A stretch of 64,000 nt of DNA from Posidonia oceanica. Taxonomy: Eukaryota; Streptophyta; Magnoliopsida; Alismatales; Posidoniaceae. The stretch spans positions 13,286,001 to 13,350,000 of the forward strand of contig JAZBRS010000050.1 of assembly GCA_037176725.1 (NCBI GenBank). Reading direction: 5' to 3'. Shown piece after piece: positions 30,504-42,728 of this stretch. The notes under the pieces are model-generated. The model was not told where the DNA came from and ran no database searches. It saw nothing but the letters and a program-made list of their open reading frames with translations. Every line of letters begins with the position of its first letter. Position 1 is the first letter of the stretch. The translations under genes and the position numbers were made by a program.

Positions 30504-33500
30504 TGTAACATCCCGGTTTTCTGGAACTAACAGGTAAGCTTGGCGCGAGGAAATCTGGCATATTTTTGGGAGTTGTTTGGGAGATTCTTAGTTTGTGAGG
30601 AAGAGGAGGGGTTTTGTGCAATTTTCATGCAAAAAGTTTATTAAAGAATGATGAATCTGCCACAGCCTTGCACTGCCATTTTTCCTTCCATTTTTTTAGG
30701 CGGCTGTCAGGCGACTGAGAAGGAGCTACGGCGGAGCAGGCTTCTCCCTTCTTCTTCTTCTTCCTTGTTCCTCCTCCTCCCTCTGTTTTCCTCTCCTCCT
30801 TCTTCCATCAATGAGAGAGAGAAGAGAGTGTGGCGTGGTGTCGGAGCTCTACACCGGAGGGCGTCCTCTGTCCAGTGAGTGTTCAGCCGTCTTGAGGAGG
30901 TGGTATCGTCGACGAGCTCCTCCCCTATGATCGAGCGCCGGTGAAGGTGAGTCGAGCTTCACAGTGTTGAGTTGGGTTCGTTTCCTCCTCCGCGTGGTTT
31001 AACTTTGCTTAGTGGGTTGCCGTGAAGTGGGTGTAGCAGTCCCGACCTCATGTGGTCTCCAGCCTTCTTCCAGTGGTTGAGCAAGCTCATGGAAGGGTTG
31101 TGTGGGGCTTTGGATCGGAGGTGATCACCGGAGGGTGAGTTGGGCTAGCGGCGGTGGTGAGAAGCCCTGTGTGTGTCGTTTGAGGCACACACCCCTTCCT
31201 AGCTTTCAATTTTGCTTGAAAATGATGCAATTGTGTAGATTAGTATGTTGTGAATGCATGGTAGAGATTTCATGATTTTAGGGTATTTGTTGTGGATTTT
31301 ATGGATAATAATCGGACGATAGTTACTGTGTTGGAGTTTTTGGCCAAATGACCTCCCTTGCTTTGGATTTTCATAACTTGATCTACGGTTATTGGAATGC
31401 TTTGATTTTTGTCCCATGTGGTAGATGACTTGATAATCTATATTTTGGATATTTTTGTGGTATTTGTAGGTATGTGTGCTAAGATTGGTTCAAGTTCCCA
31501 TACTAGGCGATTTTTGGGTTCCTACGGTCTGTCAGATAACCTGCACTTTTTTACTGTTACGCGTGTAGGGTGTGCGTACTGGCTGCACGTAAACTCTGTG
31601 CATTTTTCCAGGAGGCTTTGGCACCTGCTGGGCGCCCTTGGGATGCCCAACCCACTTGGTTTGGCCTGGTTTTGGGCTAGGCCGGATTCTGGAGTATGCT
31701 TTTGGTTTATAGTAATGCTTAAAATCTAATTTTTGGGTTTTATGGAGAGTTTTGTAGAATTAAAATGAATCCTTGTCCTTTAAGAGATTGGTATTTCATA
31801 AAATACATTAGGGCAAGATGAGGATTAAGCCAATCATTAGGGATGAGTTAGAGATTGCCTAAAATGGATTAGCAAGACCCCACTTAAGCTAGGGATGGAA
31901 ATTAAAAGACTAAATAACCTAGAAATGCTAAGGTTTTTCCCTAATTGGTATAGACGGAGATTAGGGAATGTGTTAATCTTAGAATTCGATCTTGGCACCA
32001 TGACTTGGTTTCTGGGTGCAATTTGTGTGGTGTTTGGTCACGTAAGTTCATTGGAACTTCGGGACTAGTGCTTTGCTTTTGGTGGGTGTCTCCTAGGTAA
32101 ATGGTATGCCCAGAAGGTGCCATTGTTTCTCTGTTTGTCGTGTTTTGAAATGGGATTCTGGGTTGGACAGGGGAGCTATCGAGGCTACGTTTTGAGCTAT
32201 GCTTTCAGCTCGTGGTTTTGTGTTGTACTTGGTGCTGTATTTTTGAGGTATTTTGGGTTGCAATGGTTTTTGAAAAGAGTTTTGAAAAGAAAATGCATGG
32301 GTTTGGCAAAGGTTTTTGAAAGAGTTTTTCGGTGTTTTCTGTGTGTGGCGGACCAAGATACTGGTGGGGCGTGTCGACGGGATCAGGGGATGTGACAACA
32401 TTCCTGGTTGCTCGGGCGCGTTGCCTAGGTTAAAGTCCTGAGACCAAGAGGCTGAGGTAAGTGTTCGTCGGATCTTGGAGGTATGATACTCCTTGATTGT
32501 CGTTCACGAGGCTGAGGTCCGGGGGTTGGGGGTACCGACTGGACTTGAAGGTATGACACTCTGCTTGTTTCAAGTGCTGAGGACCCAGGGTACTGACTAT
32601 ACATAGTGTATCGTGGCAGCAGACATAGGGGATATGAGACCTCTGAGTAGCTGCATGTGATACCCTAGTTAGTACGGGTACCGAGACTGTTTGGTGTGGA
32701 CTGAGTCTGGGGCTGAGGAGCCCTAGGGGTTTGGAGCACTAAGTCAGGGAGCTTAGGCGTACCCTGTGGTGTCCTGCTGAGAGACAGGACTGGCCTTCCA
32801 GTGTGTGGTTGGCTCTTTGAGGCTTGTTGGCTGGGACCGTTCACTCCTCCATAGGGCAGTGGACCATGGCAATGCAGGGACACCGTGGTAGTGCCTCGGC
32901 GGACTGCTTGTGGCTAGGTGTCATCGCTTGGGCCCGAGTGACGACCATTTGTTTGTGTGTGTGGTTGTTTGTTGCTTGTGGCCGCACCTGTGGGGCGTAG
33001 GTCCTGCGCTAGCAAGGCACATTGGTTTGGTTGAGCAGTGTCTCAGCGCTAGCTTTGCGTTTTGGTGTTTGTTGTGTTGTTCTGTGTGTTCTGAATGATA
33101 TTGAGAGTATTCAGATATGGTTGGTTGTCTAGTCCGCACCAGGAGCGTGGTGGACCAGACCGTGTGTTTTGGGGCTTGATCTAGCTAGTGTGGCCATTTC
33201 AAGTGTGCATAAAGATTTTGAAAAGAGCATGCATATGGTTTTGAAAGGAAAAGAGAAAAGATGATTTCAAAGGCATGTTTTCAGTGATTTGCTTTGTTTG
33301 GGCAATGATGTATGCCCTATTGTGGCATCCAGGAGAGATGCTTGTGTTTGTTTGCTTATGGCATGGTTACGCCTGTTTCCTTGACGTTGTTTGTCGAGCT
33401 AGGATGTGTGCTGGGTGACCTATTGGGTGGTCACTCACGTGTGCTTTGTTTCTATTTTTGGCAGGTGCAGGATAGGAGATGGAGTTGCTAGTGCATATCG

Positions 33501-33622
33501 GAAATGAGTCACACTGCCACACATCAAGGGTTCTGGGTAAGTGAATTATTTAAGTTATTTATTTCTGCTTTATTGTAATTGTGAGAATTTAGTTCTATAG
33601 TTCATGAATGCTAATAAGACAA

Positions 33623-33657
<35 letters not shown>

Positions 33658-33687
33658 TTGAGAGGTAACGACATTGGGGTCGTTACA
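30504..33687 (+). mobile_element. Solo LTR, Ty3/gypsy of a del/Tekay-like type
   Basis: The 3184-bp unit has inverted ends TGTAACATCCC...GGGTCGTTACA, flanked by the perfect target duplication ATGCA (30499-30503 and 33688-33692). No gag or pol is inside and there is no second LTR, so it is read as a solo LTR. TGTAAC(A/C)CCC starts and CGTTACA ends are known from del/Tekay elements; the assignment rests on this. ORFs inside (for example 31409-31729) show no domain. A (TA)n tract lies at its 3' end. Confidence 0.82.
33628..33655. repeat. (TA)n microsatellite
   Basis: About 14 perfect TA units, 32 bp before the end of the solo LTR. Confidence 0.9.
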
Positions 33688-33929
33688 ATGCATGTAATTG
33701 ATATGTCAATTATAATAGTTATTGATTGGGATATTTCTCATTTGAATCTTGAAGCAAGGTAGAAAATTGGAAATTTCATATTTTGTTCTTAGAAATATAT
33801 GTTCTTTTCTACGATATTAGTTTTCTCTTTTAATAAAAAATCTTTTAGGCCAATCTTTGTTATTCCAAAACAACTTCACTTTCTACAATGGTGTTGATAG
33901 TGGTGTCAGAGGTTATAATTCTATAAAAA

Positions 33930-34270
33930 TTATAAAAAACTAATGCCATGTGAGTCACATGATCATTAATTTGTTCTAAATGTCGATGAGTAAAATGTCA
34001 AATGTATAATAACATAAGTTGAGGGACTATATTTATTACATTGTAATGTACATAGTAGTCTTATTAGAATAAAAATATAAAAAACCAATATCATGTGAGT
34101 CACGTAATCATTTTTTCTAAACGCTAAGGTGCAAAAGGTCAAAATCTAAAATAACTTGAGTAAAAAAAACCAATTCCATGTAAGTCATGTGATTGTTCTG
34201 AACGTCAGTGTTGAGCAAAAGGTTAAAATGTAAAATGATATAAATTGAAGGGCTATTTTATTACAATGAA
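33930..34270. repeat. Three diverged tandem copies of a CCATGTGAGTCAC unit
   Basis: Copies begin near 33943, 34091 and 34168, with the phrases CATGTGAGTCACATGATCAT, CATGTGAGTCACGTAATCAT and CATGTAAGTCATGTGATTGT. Each is followed by a TAAAATGTCAAA-like and a TTGAGGGRCTAT-like block. No family is assigned. Confidence 0.5.
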
Positions 34271-34382
34271 ATGTTTAAAGTAGCATTATTAGAAATGAAG
34301 AAAGTTCATGGTAATAAAGTATAATTTATTCTCTCTTTTTACTTACACTTTAAGTCTATAAGAAATAAAAAGAAAATAAGAG

Positions 34383-37300
34383 TGTAGTAATTCCGGTGTT
34401 CAGATCGTCCATGCACATTGCCAAAGCTCGTGTGCATCGATCAGAATCAGGTTCACTATTAGCGGCTATATCCGAGAAGGAAGACTTAACTCGAAAACAT
34501 TTTAAAAAGGAAAAAGAGGAAGAAAAGAAGAAGATAAGACAAAATCGGAGTCGCCACCAAGTCTATTAGATCGGGAGACAAGGAAAACTGGGGATATGCG
34601 TGAATAATCACGCAAAACCAAGCAAAAGATGCAATGCAAGGCAATGTAGAAGAAATGAGATGCAAATGAATGCAAATGATGTGACTCGTGCTTAGGATAA
34701 GGGCAGTATGGTCATTACGGGCCAAGAGAGAGGGCAAGGACTCCTGTTACGTGCGGGGAAGGTGTTAGGCACCCCCGACACGCCCGAGAATTGGTCTTTC
34801 TAGGCTTACGCTCGCATATGCAGGGAAATGCAGACTTTGAGTGCCTAAGTGCCAATGAATGCCTATCTAAATGCTCAAAGGTGTGCTCTAAGTGACGAAT
34901 GCAATGCAAGAAAGTAAACATGCAATCTAAGCGCTCAGCAACGCTGTCTGTGTTCCGAACCGGGCAGGACCTGGCTCACGAGAACTCCAGGCAGTAAGCA
35001 TCACTGCCCTATATGCTAATGCAGGCGATAAAGCAAAACAATGGTGAAAACAGGCAATGCGGGCAACATGCAAGAGGAAACAACATAAAACACGCAAAAC
35101 GGTGAGAGAAACGAGGTCGACACGCAAAACGATGCAAGAACGAAACCGACACGCAAAACAGTGCGAGAAACGAAGCAAGAACGAAACCGACACGCAAAAC
35201 AGTGCGAGAAACGAAGCAAGAACGCAAAACGGTGCAAGAACGAGGCAAGGACATAAAACAGTGCGAAAAACAAAACAAGGACATAAAACAGTGCGAAAAA
35301 CAAAGTCGGCATGCAGAGTGATGCAAGAAACAAGCGAGACGTGCGAAACGGTGCGAGAAACGGGCGAGGCATGCAAAACGATGCGAGAAAACAGAGCGGT
35401 ACGCAAAACGGTGCAAGAAAACAAGAGCGGCACGTAAAACGGTGCAAGAAACAAAGCGGCACGCAAAAAGGTGCAAGAAAACAAAATGGCACGCAAAACG
35501 GTGCAAGAAAACAAGGCGGCACGCAAAACGGGGCAAGAAAACAAGGCGGCACGTAAAACGGTGCGAGAAAACAAAGCGGCACGCAAAACGGTGCAACGAA
35601 ACAAGGCGGCATGCAAAACGGTGCGAGAAAACAAGGCAGCATGCAAAACAGTGCGAGAAAACAAAGCGGCACGCAAAACGGTGCAAGAAAACAAAACGGT
35701 GCAAGGAAACAAGGCAGCACGCAAAACGGTGCGAGAAAACAAGACGGCACGCAAACCGTTGTGAGAAAACAAAGCGGCACGCAAAACGGTGCAAGAAAAC
35801 AAAACGGTGCCAGAAAACAAGAGCGGCACGCAAAACGATGCGCGAAGACAAAGCGGCACGCAAAACGGTGCGCGAAGACAAAGCGGCACTCAAAACGATG
35901 CAAGAAAACAATACGGCACGCAAAACGGTGCAAGGAAACACAACGGCACGTAAAACGGTGCAAGAGCACAAAGCGGCATGCAAAACGGTGCGAGAAAACA
36001 ACGCGGCACGTAAAACGGTGCAAGGAAACAAAGCGGCATGCAAAACGGTGCAAGGAAACAAAGCGGCACGCAAAACGGTGCGAGAAAACAGAGTAGCACG
36101 CAAAACGGTGCGAGAAACTGGATGAAAAGAGCACGCAAAAGCCATGCAATGCGAATGATATGCAAACAATGCTGCCGAAGTTCAGGAGGGCTTACCTTGG
36201 AAACCTAAAGCCTGATCTGAAATCTGATTGGTCCATGCTGAAGAGTGCTCCGCCGGGGTCGTCCTGGCAGCTTACTTGAGAAGATCCAACGGTCGGATCT
36301 GAAGATATCCAGACTTCAAGGCAGGAGGCCACAATAGGGGAGAAGATAAGATCTAAGTGTAAAAGGGACCTAAAGGGGTGTACAAAACAGGTCCTCCCAT
36401 ATTCAGGGGAGCTAGACGTACTTAAGTGTGTGCAAGGGATGCCGGATGCAAGGATGCAATGCATGCAGAATGCAAGAAGGGACTCAGGGATGACTTTTCA
36501 GAAAAAAAGGGGACTCACATGCAATTTTGAAAAAGATGGGGGTTTGAATGCAATTTTACAGGGTGCAGGGTTCAAAATGCAAAGTTTCTGGGTGACTATG
36601 CGTCAGGACAGGTTTTGAAATTGAATGGTAAGTCAACATGCAATTTTGAAATCAACAGGGTTTAAAATGCAAATTTTCCAGCAAAACAGGGGTCTGAGTG
36701 GTCTGGAATGCAAACAGAGGCCCATGTGTAATTTTTCCAACATGCAAGGGGCAAAAATGCAATTTTATAAGCAAACTATGCATCTAAATACCTACTGTGG
36801 ACATTCAGAGGACCTGTATGCAATTTTTAAATCATGCAAGGTCAAAAATGCAATTTTATAAGCAAACTATGCATTTAAATGAATGCTATGCAACATGAGA
36901 GACCTATATGCAAAAATCAGATACTGTGAGGGAAGACAATGCAATGTAGTAAGCAAAATAGGTAAATAAAACCTAAGTTAGCAGATCAGAGGACTAAGTT
37001 GCAAATCAGAAAACTAATAAGGGCCAGTAATGCAATACATCAAGGTAAAATATGTGTATTTAAATCAGATTAACTACTGAAGGACTAACATGTAATTAGC
37101 TGATTTTTGGATTTTTTTATGCAATTTTACAAGATTAAACATACGAAATTAAATAGATTTTAAACAGAGGCAGGACCTGAATGTAATAAACTAAAAACTG
37201 AAACCGAAAATGCAATTTAATAACAAAATATCTTAGTAAATGGAAAATAAATGCACAGTAATTCTACAGACCGACGGCCACTGTAGCAGTTGCTACCAGC

Positions 37301-40300
37301 GGCCGTCGAGGGGGAAGGAGGGGCGTCGGAGGCGCGCTGACCGGCGGGCGATGCTCTCCGGAGCTCCGCGGAGGCCTGGGCTGCGTCGCCGACTCGTGAC
37401 GCGGGCCGAGGATGATCGGAGACGATGACGGAGCCTGACAAAGAGTTTTGGAGCAGACCGGGTGACCGAGGCGTCGCCAGTGGGATCTAGAGTCGGGGCT
37501 GGATTCCTGAGGGTCGTGCGGAGCAGGGACGTCCGTCGGAGCATCGTTCCACTAGCCGGAGCGGCAAGGCGAGCTTCGAGCTCGCCGGAGAAGACGAGTC
37601 AGCGGCGGGTTGACTCCGGGCAGGAGGGGCTGGAACCCTAGTCTAAGGGGTGGAAAAGCAAGAGAGGAGGGAGACTAAGCTAAGGGGAGAGTGCGGTACC
37701 TGATTCTGCGGCTGAGGAGTCCCCCCGACGTCAGCTGCTTCAGTGATCGCCGACGGGGTTCGTCCAGCTGTTGCAGAGGCTATCGATGGCTCGGGCATGC
37801 TGGGATCCACTCCGTGGCGTGCTCCAGTGCTTCCTGGATGCTTGGAACGGAGTTCTGCAGCCCGGGGGAAGATTCGGCTTCAATGGGTTCAGCAGAGGCT
37901 GCCTGAGATGGGGGGAGGTGTCTGCTGCTCTTCGGATCGATTGGAGGGTACCGGCGAGCTTCTGGAGGGTTCGTGGGTGTGTGTGGGTGCTTGGAAAGAC
38001 TAGTGGAGGGCTGGAGGGGAAGATAGGTCACGGGTTGATTTTCTGGTGGAGTTGGCTGCAGGTGTTTGTTGTGAAAGGTTTAGTCTGTGAGGGGGAAGGA
38101 GGCCAAGGCTCTAGTGGGTCGAAAAGGTGGAGTTCTGGTGAGTTGGATGCTGGAATTTAGGAAGGAATGGTGGCCTGCTATGCTGGGAATTCCAGGGGAA
38201 GTGGTGATGGGTTCTGTGGGTATTTTCAGATGATTTCGGGCGATTTCTGGGCTGGTTTCGGCTGTGGGATGAAGGGGAGGAATGCTGGAGGTTTAGGTGA
38301 GATTGGGGAGCGAATTGGGAGTGATTCTGGAAGGTCTTTGGGGTCTGGTTTCAGTCGGACCAATGGGAAGGAGTTTCTGGTTCTGTGGGTGGAAAATGGG
38401 GAGCAATCTCTCTCTCTCTCGGGCTGGGGGAGTGCAAGGGAGAAGGTCGTCCTCTGGATGAATCAAGGTGGAGTTTTCGGATGGTCTGGGTGCTGGCTCT
38501 TGATCTTCTTCCACTGCCAGATCTCTGATTGCCATTAATGGCTCGGAGAGGGCGTGGCAGGAGGTCTGGCAGGTGCACGGGCAGAGAGCGGCGCATGCTG
38601 GTCCGGCCTAAGCAGGAGGCGTGCAAGGCGCAAGGACGGTCAGGCCTGGCGTCGCGCTATCGGCAGCAGATGCAGGTTGCAGAAGGAGAAAAGCAAACAG
38701 AGAAGGCGGGAGAAGAAGAAGGAAGGAGGAGGAGAGGTGGAAGCGGCCATGGGCCGGGCCTATGCGGGGAAAGAAAAAAAAAGAAAGGGAGGAGGAAAGG
38801 GCTGGAAGGCCGGACTGGGCCCAAGAAAGAAAAGAAAGAAAGAAAAAATAGAAAGGAAGAATAGAAAGGAGAGAAATAAACTTTAAAAATGAGATAAAAT
38901 ACAATAAAAATAGGAAAGGTTTCTTAGAGTGATTGTGTTTTAAGTTGGGACCTTGATTAAGTTTTTAATAATTGTTTTTGATTAATTAATTGGGTTCAAA
39001 GAGGTTTGGTTTTGATTAGGGTTTTAGAGTTTGTTTATCTTGATTTGTTTTTTATTTTGATTAAATGTTTGTTAAGTCTTTTAAGTTGTTTTCTAATTAT
39101 GTTTTCCTTGTTACGTACCTGGGATGTTAATTAGGATTTTTTTAAAGTTTGTTTTAAACTAATTAGGGTTGGTTTTGTATTTTGGATTTTGGTCCTCTTT
39201 TCTTGCTTAAGTCTTTTTGGTTTGCTTTTGATTTTTGTTTGTTGGGTTCTTTTAATTAATTTCTCTTTTTTGTTAGGTCTTCTTGTTAAATTTTTAGTTG
39301 GGTGTTTTTGGATCGTTTTCCCTCTTTTTTTTTATTTGGTTTTTTTGTGTTCTTCCTCTTATATTTGTTAGGTTTCTTCTTTTTTCTTAATTAATTGTCT
39401 TGGCATTTTTTAATTGTTTTCTTTTCTTTTTAGGAATTGTTTTCGATTGCTTTTTAGTAAGGTTCTCACTTTGACTTGTTTTAATTGCTTTTTGGTTCTT
39501 TCCTTGATTTTACAGCATTTTCTTTTGGTTGGTTTTGCATTTTTAGTTGCATTCTTGATTTCCCTTTTTTGGTTGGATTTAGTTAGGCTTTTGTTTTTAA
39601 TTGTTTGGTTAGCTTTTTAATTATTTCTTTTTAGGATTTTGACTTGTTTTTCTTTTGTTTTAGAGTTTTAAGGGTTTTCAGGGGTTTTTAGAGGTTTAGC
39701 AAGAGAAGAGAAGAGGAAATTAGAAAGGAGAGGAAAAGAGAGAAATGGTGGAATAAATAGGAAAGAGAGGAGTTGAAGGAAAGTAATTTTTTGAAAATCA
39801 AAGAAAATGGTAAAAATAAGATAAAAATAGGAATAAGATTGGGAACAGATGAGAGCATAAGGGGGGCCCACAGTCAGGCAAAAAAGAGGGAGAAACGGAG
39901 GTGAAAAGAGGGAGGATAATCAGGAGAGAGAGAGGAGAGAGAAAAGGATAATCTAGGAGAGAGAAAAGGATAATTTGGGCAAAAGGATGTCTTAGAGGTT
40001 CCAGAAAGGGGTGAAATTTGGTGGGTGTGTGGTCTAGGGTCTCTAGTCTTGGTCCCACGGTTTTGGTTTGGTTTTGAGAAAGTTTTGGAAGGGTTTTGAG
40101 GTGTAGAAAAAGAGTAGTTTTGCCTAAGTTTCCTAGGGTTTTTGGGAGTGGTTTTGGTCTGATATTTTAAGGACTTTTTGGTGGGTTTGCTAAGTCAAGA
40201 GGAGTGAGTTTTCCTATGGATTTTGGGTAGTTTTCGGGTTCGGGAAAGGGGGGTAATCTTAGGTTGAGTTTGGGCTTATTTTGAGGGGAAAGAGGAAGGG

Positions 40301-40386
40301 AATGGTGTGAGTTTGGACCTAGGTTTGGGTTCAGAAGCCACCAGAAGATTCCAATCGATCTGGCCTGTCAAAATGGAGTGTCAACA
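34383..40386 (-). repeat. 3' LTR of element B (6004 bp)
   Basis: It starts TGTAGTAATTCC after AAGAG and ends GTGTCAACA next to the polypurine tract. Blocks from left to right: end block shared by all family LTRs, 30-bp array, ATGCAA-rich block (36480-37210), GC-rich block (37250-38760), A/G-rich block, T-rich block (38930-39660) and G-rich end. It is 103 bp longer than the 5' LTR, partly from a roughly 44-bp extra duplication in the array near 35170. Confidence 0.95.
35050..36125. repeat. 30-bp tandem array in 3' LTR of element B
   Basis: About 35 copies with core GCACGCAAAACGGTGC, in which GCAC and GTGC form a short inverted repeat, separated by an AAGAAAACAAAGCG-like spacer. Because 30 is a multiple of three and no unit has a stop, several frames stay open on both strands for 300-390 codons; these are not genes. 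Confidence 0.93.
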
Positions 40387-40399
40387 GATGCCCCTCCCT
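40387..40399 (-). other. Polypurine tract of element B
   Basis: Minus-strand AGGGAGGGGCATC lies directly before the 3' LTR start, identical to the tract of element X (15028-15040). Confidence 0.88.
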
Positions 40400-40900
40400 G
40401 AACAAGGTCAAGCGAAGCGAGGCCGCTGCTCAGGGTTAACGAGACACCCCATCTGACCGGCGGGAGCAGAGGGTTGCTATCGGCGTGAGCCACTTATTCG
40501 GCGGATGCGCCGAACGTCGTTGATCGTTGCCGCAATGCAAAGTGCAGGTGCAGATGGATGAAATGCAATGTATGCGATGCATGCAAATGCGGATGCAATG
40601 CAAAAGTTAGTGCCAGAGTTAGTACCGAATGCGGATGGCGCGACCGAAGAGCTGGTGCGGCAGGGTGCTGGAGGGGAAGCCGCGGCGTGACGCGGAACTT
40701 GGTGGGAAGTCCAAACCTGTGCAGCAAGAAGGAAACAAAAGGCTGCTAGCTCTTGCCCAAGGGAGCAAGCGAGCAAGGCGGCTGGAGCCGCACAGAAAAG
40801 GGGGTAGCCAATGCTACAAGGGTGCGATGGGAGAGGGGGACCCTCTCCCGGCGCAGAGGGATGCAAGGGTCCGTCTTTTGGAACGAAGTCGCGCGAAGGA
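40400..40900 (-). other. Region between polypurine tract and arrays (element B)
   Basis: Noncoding. The 90 bp next to the tract are homologous to 14950-15027 of element X. The rest shows ATGCAAATGCGGATGC-like phrases and no ORF with a domain. Confidence 0.55.
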
Positions 40901-41650
40901 GGTGATAAGTTATCGGACTTATCAGCCGGGGGGATGAGTTTCGAATCATCAGCCGAGAGTGATAGTTTACGGTCCTATCAACCGGAAGCGATAGTTTACG
41001 GTCCTATCAACCGGAAGCGATAGTTTACGGTCCTATCAACCGGAAGGTGCAGTTGTGAGTGATAGTTACTGGATATCAGCCGTATAACATGGTTGCAAGT
41101 AATAGTTTTGGTTATCAGCCCAGGATGAGTTTTGGATCATCAGCCAAGAGTGATAGTTTACGGTCCTATCAACCGGAAGCGATAGTTTACGGTCCTATCA
41201 ACCGGAAAGGGCAAACCATGAGTGATAGTTACTGGATATTAGCCGTATAACATAATTGCAAGTGATAGTTTTGGTTATCAGCCCAGGATGAGTTTTGGAT
41301 CATCAGCCAGAGAATGATAGTTTACGGTCCTATCAACCGGAAGGTGCAATTATGAGGGATAGTTACTGGATATCAGCCGTATAACATGGTTGCAAGTGAT
41401 AATTTTGGTTATCAGCCCAGGATGAGTTTTGGATCATCAGCCAAGAGTGATAGTTTACGGTCCTATCAACCGGAAGCGATAGTTTACGGTCCTATCAACC
41501 GGAAAGGGCAAACCATGAGTGATAGTTACTGGATGTCAGCCATATAACACAACTGCGGGATAGTTTTGGTTATCAGCCCAGGATGAGTTTTGGATCATCA
41601 GCCAAGAGAATGATAGTTTACGGTCCTATCAACCGGAAAGAGCAGTGATT
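40900..41650. repeat. Complex tandem array, GATAGTTTACGGTCCTATCA family (element B)
   Basis: A 28-bp unit GATAGTTTACGGTCCTATCA + ACCGGAAG is repeated singly or in pairs. It is embedded in a longer unit of about 190 bp with GATAGTTACTGGATATCAGC, GATAGTTTTGGTTATCAGCC and GATGAGTTTTGGATCATCAG. Each subunit is itself an imperfect inverted repeat (GATAG/CTATC, GATGA/TCATC). Confidence 0.85.
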
Positions 41651-41675
41651 GTTTGATTGATTGATTGATTGATTG

Positions 41676-42310
41676 ATAAGATATCGGACTTATCGACCGG
41701 CAAAGAGGGAGTAGAGGAATGATAAGATATCGGACTTATCGGCCGGCAAAAGGAAAGAAATGATAAGATATCGGACTTATCGGCCAGCAAAAGGGAAGAA
41801 ACGATAAGATATCGGACTTATCGGCCGGCAAAGAGGAAATGAAAGAATGATAAGATATCGGACTTATCGGCCGGCAAAGAGGAAATGAAAGAATGATAAG
41901 ATATCGGACTTATCGGCCGGCAAAAGGGAAGAAATGATAAGATATCGGACTTATCGGCCGGCAAAAGGAAAGAAATGATAAGATATCGGACTTATCGGCC
42001 GGCAAAAGGAAAGAAAAGATAAGATATCGGACTTATCGGCCTGCAAAAGAAGAGAAATGATAAGATATCGGACTTATCGACCGGCAAAAGGAAAGAAAAG
42101 ATAAGATATCGGACTTATCGGCCGGCAAAAGGAAAGAAACAATAAGATATCGGACTTATCGGCCGGCAAAAGGAAAGAAACGATAAGATATCGGACTTAT
42201 CGGCCGGCAAAGAGGAAATAAAGGAATGATAAGATATCGGACTTATCGGCCGGCAAAGAGGAAATAAAGGAATGATAAGATATCGGACTTATCGGCCGAC
42301 AAAGAGGGAA
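41676..42310. repeat. Tandem array with GATAAG...CTTATC hairpins (element B)
   Basis: Fifteen units of 41-46 bp share GATAAGATATCGGACTTATC followed by GGCCGGCAAAAGGAAAG. The reverse complement gives GATAAGTCCGATATCTTATC, matching the core GATAAGTCCGAAACTTATC of element X. A short (TTGA)n run at 41648-41676 joins it to the previous array. It lies in the 3' untranslated region between the PMD-like ORF and the polypurine tract. Confidence 0.93.
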
Positions 42311-42728
42311 CGGATGATACAGATGAGATACCGCAGGGCATCTGAAAAGTCAGCCGAAGCGTCCCCGGTATCGAAGAGCGAAGGATGGACAAAACTGACG
42401 TATTTGTCAAACGAGTAGTTAGAGGGTACCAGCCCGGCGGAGACTCAGCTGGGGATGTCCGGCAGCAGGATTTGACAGCACGGGTCCGCAGAGGTCCTGG
42501 GATCTGGGTTGTTTGCTTAGGACTTTCCTGCGTCATGCAGGCAACAAGTCGGGCCAGGGGCCTCCGGATATGAGTGGTAAGGAGCATGAATGCGCTAATC
42601 AGCTTTGAAATGCGAGCAGCCAGCACAAAACACTTTTGCATTGATAGAACTGTTGGTTACATGCCTGTGGCAGGCCAGAAAATACAACCCAACTTGAAAG
42701 GAAACTGAGCGACAATTGCATAATGGCT
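42311..42728 (-). other. 3' untranslated region after the PMD-like ORF (element B)
   Basis: Noncoding; partly homologous to 13000-13140 of element X. The 132-residue ORF here (42641-42243) has no domain and runs into the array. Confidence 0.55.

Noticed and set aside
30648..32395. ORFs of 76-106 codons inside the 30504-33687 LTR
   Set aside because: No domain and no conservation evidence; LTR sequence.
35009..36169. Long ORFs (up to 386 codons) on both strands with LAPFCVPLC-like or KTVRENKAAR-like repeats
   Set aside because: They are read-through of the 30-bp tandem array, whose length is a multiple of three and which lacks stops. No start, domain or non-repeat coding sequence supports a protein; the same holds at 55897-57064.
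37217..38904. ORFs in the GC-rich block of the B LTR (also 58112-59783)
   Set aside because: Frames differ between the two LTRs through small indels and there is no domain; judged noncoding.
41676..42310. Regular repeats with spacers, CRISPR-like at first sight
   Set aside because: Spacers are repeated with the units, the array lies in a plant retrotransposon 3' untranslated region, and an equivalent array exists in element X.
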